A stretch of DNA of 64,000 nt from positions 25,725 through 89,724 of the forward strand of contig JANNNB010000072.1 of assembly GCA_031398325.1 (NCBI GenBank), given 5' to 3'. Under the pieces are notes generated by a model. It searched no databases. It was not told the DNA's origin and saw nothing but the letters and a program-made list of their open reading frames with translations. This DNA comes from Sva-07 sp031398325. Lineage in GTDB: Bacteria; Actinomycetota; Acidimicrobiia; Acidimicrobiales; Ilumatobacteraceae. Position numbers and translations under genes: made by a program. Below are positions 59,075 through 64,000 of the stretch, piece after piece. Position 1 is the first letter of the stretch. Each line of letters starts with the position of its first letter.

Positions 59075-60094
59075 ATGTCGGTACGGGTGGGGGTCGTCGG
59101 AGCGTCGGGGTACACCGGGGCGGAGCTGATGCGCCTGGTCGCCTCGCACCCCGATTTCGAGCTGGTGATCGCCACCGGCGACACGATGGCCGGCAAGCGC
59201 GCCGCCGACGTGTACCCGTCGCTCGAACTGGGCTACCCGGGGTTGCGGTACGAATCGTTCGAGCCGGCATCGGTCGCCGGGCTCGACCTCGTCTTCCTCG
59301 GGCTCCCGCACGAGGCGTCGATGCAGCTCGCCCCCGAACTCGTCGGCGGTGTGGGATGCGTCGTCGATCTGTCGGCAGCATTTCGGCTGAAGGACTCGTC
59401 GCAGTATCCGACGTTCTACGGCTTCGAACACACACAACTCGACCTCCTCGGCGAAGCCGTGTTCGGGCTCCCGGAACTGCACCGTGCCTCGCTCGCCGGC
59501 GCTCGACTGATCGCCACGCCCGGCTGTCATGTCACCGCCGCCACGCTGGCACTGCGGCCCCTGGTGGCGGCGGGCATCGTCGAACCGACGGGCATCGTCG
59601 TCGACACGCTGACCGGGATTACGGGTGCGGGGCGCGCCCCGACCGACACCAACGTGTTCACCAACGTCGATTCGAACACGTTCGCATACGGGTTGGTCGA
59701 TCACCGGCACACGCCCGAAATGGAGCAGGAGATCGGTGCGACGTTGATCTTCACCCCCCACATCGTCCCGATGAGCCGCGGTCTGCTCGCCACGTGTTAC
59801 GCCCGCCCGGCCGTCGGCTGCACCTCGGATGGCGTGATGCAGACCCTGATCGACTTCTACGCGGACGAGCCGTTCGTCGCCGTCACGACCACGCCGCCGG
59901 CGACCAAGTCGGTGATGGGCTCGAACGCGGCCCATGTCTCGGCCCGCTACGACGAGCGGACCGGAACCGTGATCACGATGTGCGCGATCGACAACCTGAC
60001 CAAGGGGGCGTCGGGTGGAGCGGTGCAGGCGGCCAACGTCGCCCTCGGCCTCGACGAGACCGCCGGGCTGACCACCATCGGGCTCGCCCCGTGA
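59075..60094 (+). CDS. argC: N-acetyl-gamma-glutamyl-phosphate reductase
   Basis: Third step of arginine synthesis, NADPH reduction of N-acetylglutamyl phosphate. I use the ATG at 59075 (339 residues) because it coincides with the predicted transcript start; the ATG at 59069 adds two residues. The Rossmann loop is VGVVGASGYTGAEL. The catalytic cysteine is in IATPGCHVTAA, and GITGAGRAP, HRHTPEMEQE, FTPHIVPMSRG and NLTKGASGGAVQA are family motifs. It opens the arg operon and overlaps argB by 4 bases. Confidence 0.95.
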   Translation: MSVRVGVVGASGYTGAELMRLVASHPDFELVIATGDTMAGKRAADVYPSLELGYPGLRYESFEPASVAGLDLVFLGLPHEASMQLAPELVGGVGCVVDLSAAFRLKDSSQYPTFYGFEHTQLDLLGEAVFGLPELHRASLAGARLIATPGCHVTAATLALRPLVAAGIVEPTGIVVDTLTGITGAGRAPTDTNVFTNVDSNTFAYGLVDHRHTPEMEQEIGATLIFTPHIVPMSRGLLATCYARPAVGCTSDGVMQTLIDFYADEPFVAVTTTPPATKSVMGSNAAHVSARYDERTGTVITMCAIDNLTKGASGGAVQAANVALGLDETAGLTTIGLAP

Positions 60095-60993
60095 ACGCTC
60101 ATCCTGCTCCGGGTGCTGCGGCGCTCAAGGCGTCGACGCTCGTCGAGGCGCTCCCGTACATCCGGCGGTTCGCCGGCAAGACGGTGGTGGTCAAGTACGG
60201 CGGCAACGCGCTCGCCGGAACGTCCGATCACGACGCGCTTGCCTCCTTCGCCGAAGACATCGTCCTCATGCGGCTGGTCGGGATGCGCCCGGTGGTCGTC
60301 CACGGCGGTGGGCCGCAGATTTCGTCCCTGATGGCCCGGCTGGGCAAGGAGACGACGTTCGTCAACGGCCTGCGCGTCACCGACGCCGAGACCGTCGACA
60401 TCGCCCGGATGGTGCTCCAGGGGCAGGTGAACCCGCAGATGGTCGCGGCGATCAACGTCCATGGTCGGTACGCGGTCGGCATCAGTGGGGTCGATGCCGG
60501 GCTGATCCGAGCTGTGGCGCGCGATCCCGAATTGGGCTTCGTCGGCGACGTCACCGAGATCAATCCCGAGGTGATCCTCGGCCTGATCGACGACGAGTTC
60601 ATCCCCGTCATCGCCACGATCGGCAGCGACATCGCCGGTCAGGCGTACAACATCAACGCCGACACCGTCGCCGGCGCGATCGCCGAGGCGCTCGGGGCGG
60701 AAAAGCTCGTCTACCTCACCGACATCGAGGGTCTGCGGCGCGACGTCGACGACCCCTCGAGCCTGATCCGCCAGACCACGGCGGACGAACTCGACGCGCT
60801 GATCGCCGACGGCACGATCGCCGGCGGGATGATCCCGAAGGTGGCCAGCTGCACGCAGGCCGTACGCAACGGCGTGCGGCGTGCACACATCCTCGACGGT
60901 CGGATCGAGCACGTGTTGTTGCTCGAGGTCTTCACCGACGCAGGGATCGGCACCATGGTGAGCGGAATCGACAACGGAACGGGAGCGATCTGA
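60091..60993 (+). CDS. argB: Acetylglutamate kinase
   Basis: ATP-dependent phosphorylation of N-acetylglutamate, the usual arginine feedback point. The GTG at 60091 overlaps the argC stop (GTGA) and gives 300 residues. VVVKYGGNAL is the nucleotide-binding lysine/glycine loop, VVVHGGGPQI the substrate loop, and NINADTVAGAIAEALGAEK and GGMIPKVASC are conserved. An N-terminal helix before the kinase core (LVEALPYIRRF) is the type seen in arginine-inhibited hexameric enzymes. argJ, often placed before argB, is missing. Confidence 0.96.
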   Translation: MNAHPAPGAAALKASTLVEALPYIRRFAGKTVVVKYGGNALAGTSDHDALASFAEDIVLMRLVGMRPVVVHGGGPQISSLMARLGKETTFVNGLRVTDAETVDIARMVLQGQVNPQMVAAINVHGRYAVGISGVDAGLIRAVARDPELGFVGDVTEINPEVILGLIDDEFIPVIATIGSDIAGQAYNINADTVAGAIAEALGAEKLVYLTDIEGLRRDVDDPSSLIRQTTADELDALIADGTIAGGMIPKVASCTQAVRNGVRRAHILDGRIEHVLLLEVFTDAGIGTMVSGIDNGTGAI

Positions 60994-62201
60994 TGGGGCA
61001 CGAATTCGTTCACGAGGCAATGCCCAATTGTCCGTTCATGCCGGTGTTCGGCGCCCCGTCGATCATGTTCGAGCGAGGAGCGGGCACCGAACTCTGGGAC
61101 ACCAACGGCAAGCGCTACCTCGACTTCCTGGCGGGGATCGCCGTCGTCTCGCTCGGGCACGCCAACCCGGTGATCGCCGATGCCATCGCCGACCAGGCAC
61201 ATCGCCTGCTCCACGTGTCGAACTTCTTCACCAATCCGGTCGCCGCCGAGGCGGCCATCGCCGTGAACGAGCTGATGTTCGATGCGTCAGGCAGACACGG
61301 TCAGATCTTCTTCACGAACTCGGGCGCCGAAGCGAACGAGTGCGCCATCAAGCTCGCCCGCAAGCACGGCGGTCGTGGTCGCCACACCGTCGTGAGTGCC
61401 CTCGGGAGCTTCCACGGGCGGACCCTGGCCACGCTCGCTGCGACGGGGCAACCGACCAAGCACGAACCGTTCCAGCCGATGCCGGAGGGATTCCGCCACG
61501 TCGCGTGGGGCGATCTCGACGCCATGCAGGCGGCCGTCGACGGCTCGGTCGCCGCCGTACTGATCGAGCCGATCCAGGGCGAGGGTGGGGTGCATCCAGC
61601 GAGCCACGAGTACCTCCGGGCAATCCGCGAACGCTGTGACGAGGTCGGCGCGCTGATGATGGTCGACGAGATCCAGACCGGATTCGGTCGCACGGGGCGG
61701 TGGTTCGGCTTCGAGGAGTCCGGCGTCAGCCCTGACGTGGTGACCCTCGCCAAGGCGATGGGCAACGGCATGCCGATCGGTGCGTGCTGGGCTCGGGCCG
61801 ACGTCGCCGCGGTGTTCGAACCCGGTGACCACGGGAGCACCTATTCGGGTACCGCCATTGCGACCTCTGCAGTGGTGGCGACGATCTCGGAAATGCGTCG
61901 GATCGATGCTCCTGCGCTCGCCGAACGGCAGGGAAGGCGGATCACCCAGGCCCTTCTCCAGCTCGACGGCGTCGAGGATGTCCGTGGACGCGGCCTGCTG
62001 CTCGGTGTGGCACTCGCCGAGGGCATCGATGCCAAGCTCGTGTATGCAGATCTGCTCGAGCGGGGCCTGATCACGAATGCGGTGAACGGATCGACGATCC
62101 GCCTCGTACCACCGATCACGGTCACCGACGACGAGATCGACGAAGCGGTCGCGCTGATCGGGACGTCGTTGGCGGCACACCTCGGATCGGCCGTCTTGTG
62201 A
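60993..62201 (+). CDS. argD: Acetylornithine aminotransferase
   Basis: PLP enzyme making N-acetylornithine from the semialdehyde and glutamate. 402 residues; the ATG shares one base with the argB stop. YLDFLAGIAVVSLGHANP, FFTNSGAEANECAIKLAR and SFHGRTLATLAATGQ build the active site. The PLP aspartate is in MMVDEIQTGFGRTG and the Schiff-base lysine in VTLAKAMGNGMPIGA. GSTYSGTAIA and GRGLLLGV are also typical. The ArgD call over other class III transaminases rests on the operon. Confidence 0.94.
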   Translation: MGHEFVHEAMPNCPFMPVFGAPSIMFERGAGTELWDTNGKRYLDFLAGIAVVSLGHANPVIADAIADQAHRLLHVSNFFTNPVAAEAAIAVNELMFDASGRHGQIFFTNSGAEANECAIKLARKHGGRGRHTVVSALGSFHGRTLATLAATGQPTKHEPFQPMPEGFRHVAWGDLDAMQAAVDGSVAAVLIEPIQGEGGVHPASHEYLRAIRERCDEVGALMMVDEIQTGFGRTGRWFGFEESGVSPDVVTLAKAMGNGMPIGACWARADVAAVFEPGDHGSTYSGTAIATSAVVATISEMRRIDAPALAERQGRRITQALLQLDGVEDVRGRGLLLGVALAEGIDAKLVYADLLERGLITNAVNGSTIRLVPPITVTDDEIDEAVALIGTSLAAHLGSAVL

Positions 62202-63106
62202 CCCGCGACCTGCTCGACGTCACCGATCTCGCACCGGAGGAGATCTCGGTCGTTCTCGCCCTCGCCGGGATGCCGATCGGAGCCCTCGGCCGGCCGCTCG
62301 ACGGCTTGGGAGCGTCCTTGATCTTCGAGAAGCCGTCGAACCGCACCCGCCACTCGATGGAGATGGCGGTCGTGCAGCTCGGCGGCCATCCGATCTACAC
62401 CCGAGGTGACGAGGTCGGGTTCGACACGAGGGAGCCCGTCGAGGACATCGCTCGGATCATGGCGGGCTATCACGCGCTGATCGCAGCTCGCGTGTTCGAG
62501 CACTCGACGGTCACCCGGATGGCCGCCGTGGTCGACGTTCCGATCGTCAACATGCTGTCCGACCGTTCGCATCCGCTCCAGGCCCTGGCCGATGCCCTGA
62601 CGATGCAACAGCAGCTCGGTGACCTCTCCGACAAGACGGTCGCGTACGTGGGCGACTACAACAACGTCGCCCGTTCGCTGGCGGAGATCTCGCTGCTCCT
62701 GGGCGCCCACGTGCGTCTGGCCTGCCCCGTCGACTTCGACGCCGACGATGCCGAACTCGAACGGTTGGCGCTGTTGAATCCGGCTGCGACGATCGACCAG
62801 TCGCACCGGCCGCTCGACGCGGTCGGCGGTGCCGATGCCGTGCACACCGACACCTGGGTGTCGATGGGCCAGGAGTCGGAGAAGGAGCAGCGCCGAAAGC
62901 AGTTCGAGGGGTACATGGTCGACGCCGACATGATGTCGGCGGCAGCGGACTCGGCGATCTTCATGCACTGCCTGCCGGCGTACCGCGGGGTCGAGGTCGC
63001 CGCCGACGTGATCGATGGGCCACAGTCCGTGGTGTTCGAGCAGGGCCACAACCGCATGCACGCCGCTCGCGGTGCGCTCGCCTTCCTCCTGGGGGTTCGC
63101 CCGTGA
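62198..63106 (+). CDS. argF: Ornithine carbamoyltransferase
   Basis: Makes citrulline from ornithine and carbamoyl phosphate. 302 residues from a GTG overlapping argD (GTGA). Carbamoyl phosphate is bound by SNRTR in EKPSNRTRHSMEMA and by HPLQALAD. Ornithine is bound by DTWVSMGQE and the catalytic cysteine loop HCLPAYRG. GYHALIAARVF and YVGDYNNVARSL complete the domain interface. The length is typical of the anabolic trimeric form. argR overlaps the stop by 4 bases. Confidence 0.95.
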   Translation: MTRDLLDVTDLAPEEISVVLALAGMPIGALGRPLDGLGASLIFEKPSNRTRHSMEMAVVQLGGHPIYTRGDEVGFDTREPVEDIARIMAGYHALIAARVFEHSTVTRMAAVVDVPIVNMLSDRSHPLQALADALTMQQQLGDLSDKTVAYVGDYNNVARSLAEISLLLGAHVRLACPVDFDADDAELERLALLNPAATIDQSHRPLDAVGGADAVHTDTWVSMGQESEKEQRRKQFEGYMVDADMMSAAADSAIFMHCLPAYRGVEVAADVIDGPQSVVFEQGHNRMHAARGALAFLLGVRP

Positions 63107-63567
63107 CGACCAAGGTGCAACGACAGGCCACGATCTCAAGGTTGATCGGCGATCACGAGGTGACGAACCAGCCACAGCTGATCCAGCTGCTGGCCGAACA
63201 CGGCATCGACGCCACGCAGGCGACGGTGTCGCGCGACCTCGACGACATCGGAGCGGTCAAGGTCCGCGTGCCGAGCGGCAACACGGTCTACGCCATCCCC
63301 GAGTTCGCTCCCGATCGACTGGCGCCGGTCGACCAACTCCGCAGAGTGATGGGGGAGTGGGTGGCCGAGGTCGCCAACTCGGGCAACATCGTCATCCTGC
63401 GCACGCCACCCGGTTGCGCCCATGTGGTGGCGTCGGCGCTCGACCGCAGCCGTATCGACGGGCTGCTCGGCACCGTGGCCGGCGACGACACGTTGATGTG
63501 CATCTCCGCCGACACCGACGGTTCGGCCCTGTCGCAGATGCTTCGCGACCTGGCAGGGTTGGACTGA
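63103..63567 (+). CDS. argR: Arginine repressor ArgR
   Basis: Hexameric arginine-responsive repressor, 154 residues from a GTG overlapping argF. The N-terminal winged helix reads RQATISRLIGDHEVTNQPQL and GIDATQATVSRDLDDIGAVKV. The C-terminal trimerisation and arginine-binding domain has ILRTPPGCAHVVASALDR and GTVAGDDTLMCI with the conserved GTxAGDDT motif. It probably binds the paired sites before argC, making the operon self-regulating. argH starts inside its stop codon (TGATG). Confidence 0.96.
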   Translation: MTTKVQRQATISRLIGDHEVTNQPQLIQLLAEHGIDATQATVSRDLDDIGAVKVRVPSGNTVYAIPEFAPDRLAPVDQLRRVMGEWVAEVANSGNIVILRTPPGCAHVVASALDRSRIDGLLGTVAGDDTLMCISADTDGSALSQMLRDLAGLD

Positions 63568-64000
63568 TGAGCACCGAGCCCGACCCGGCCCCTGCGCGAG
63601 GCGCCACCGGAGATGCCGGCGTCCCGGACGGCAAGACCCTCTGGCACGGGCGATTCGCCGGCGGGCCCGCAGAGGCCTTGATGGCCTACACGGTCAGCTT
63701 GCCGTTCGACCGGCGCATGTGGCGGGATGACGTCACCGGCTCGAAGGCGCACGTCCGGGGGCTCGTTCGGGTCGGGTTGCTCACTGCTGCCGAGGGGGAC
63801 TCGATCCTTGCCGCGCTCGATGTGGTGACCGACGAGATGGAGCGCGACCTGTTCGCGTTCGCCGAGTCCGACGAGGACATCCATACCGCGGTCGAGCGTC
63901 GTGTCACCGAGCTCGCAGGCCCTGCTGGGGGCAAACTGCACACCGCTCGGAGCCGCAACGACCAGGTCGCGACCGATCTGCGGCTGTGGTGCAAACGCGA
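63567..64000 (+). CDS. argH: Argininosuccinate lyase, N-terminal part
   Basis: Final step of arginine synthesis. Only the first 144 codons are in the window. After a disordered start of about 20 residues come TLWHGRFAGGPAEALMAYTVSLPFDRR, DDVTGSKAHVRGLVRVGLL, DEDIHTAVERRVTELAG and GGKLHTARSRNDQVATDLRLW, all in pieces and all characteristic of the lyase family. The ATG at 63567 shares one base with the argR stop. argG, often placed before argH, is not between argR and argH. Confidence 0.95.
   Translation, partial: MSTEPDPAPARGATGDAGVPDGKTLWHGRFAGGPAEALMAYTVSLPFDRRMWRDDVTGSKAHVRGLVRVGLLTAAEGDSILAALDVVTDEMERDLFAFAESDEDIHTAVERRVTELAGPAGGKLHTARSRNDQVATDLRLWCKR

Noticed and set aside
56597..59935. 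A 1112-codon open frame on the minus strand opposite rel and argC
   Set aside because: Same reason; rel and argC are unmistakable on the plus strand and the antisense product has no recognisable domain.
1..64000. tRNA, rRNA, CRISPR, insertion sequence, prophage or attachment site
   Set aside because: I saw no cloverleaf with CCA-proximal stem, no regularly spaced direct repeats with spacers, no transposase or integrase, and no composition break; a covariance-model scan would be decisive for small RNAs.

Overview
The window is a gene-dense, high-GC bacterial chromosome segment that reads almost entirely as core housekeeping DNA. Markers for Actinomycetota are a mycothiol-ligase-like MshC, the phosphatidylinositol mannoside genes (PI-phosphate synthase, PatA-like acyltransferase, PimA), a Bpa proteasome activator, an F420:NADP oxidoreductase, SepF, and an InhA-like enoyl-ACP reductase. 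My inference is an early-branching actinobacterium of the Acidimicrobiia type (Ilumatobacter-like). That placement comes from remembered family patterns, not from a search.

Layout. Bases 1-10906 are the distal dcw (division and cell wall) cluster: murD end, ftsW, murG, murC, murB, ftsQ, ftsZ, pgeF, a PLP-binding protein, sepF and a DivIVA-like protein. Bases 10979-16503 hold ileS, a DksA-like protein that has lost its zinc ligands, lspA and a pseudouridine synthase. Bases 16522-21681 are a mixed block: molybdopterin oxidoreductase, glutathione peroxidase, Rrf2 regulator, alkaline-phosphatase-superfamily enzyme, bpa. Bases 21992-27060 carry dnaE, an unknown gene and a nitroreductase. Bases 27079-32890 carry a YyaL-like thioredoxin-domain protein, fabI, the F420 oxidoreductase, mshC and plsC.

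Bases 32952-59020 form a block whose gene order I recognise from Mycobacterium: thrS, HIT protein, pgsA, PatA-like, pimA, then pdxS, pdxT, yebC, ruvC, ruvA, ruvB, yajC, secD, secF, apt and rel. Inserted here are a GGDEF-EAL protein inside the phosphatidylinositol mannoside run, lemA-htpX-DUF3048, a peroxiredoxin, and queA-tgt with a convergent NADH dehydrogenase. Bases 59075-64000 are an arginine operon argC-argB-argD-argF-argR-argH (argH cut by the window end). It lacks argJ and argG and is preceded by a promoter overlapped by two ArgR-type half-palindromes.

Genes are mostly on the plus strand and packed with 1-4 base stop/start overlaps (GTGA, ATGA, TGATG). A recurring feature is a TANNNT hexamer 6-8 bases before the start codon of genes that begin a transcription unit, without a Shine-Dalgarno sequence, as expected for leaderless mRNAs. 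Strong Shine-Dalgarno sequences appear before ftsZ, sepF, the DivIVA-like gene and the DksA-like gene. Short 9-16 bp tandem duplications sit at several gene junctions. I saw no rRNA, tRNA, insertion sequence, prophage, CRISPR array or replication origin.
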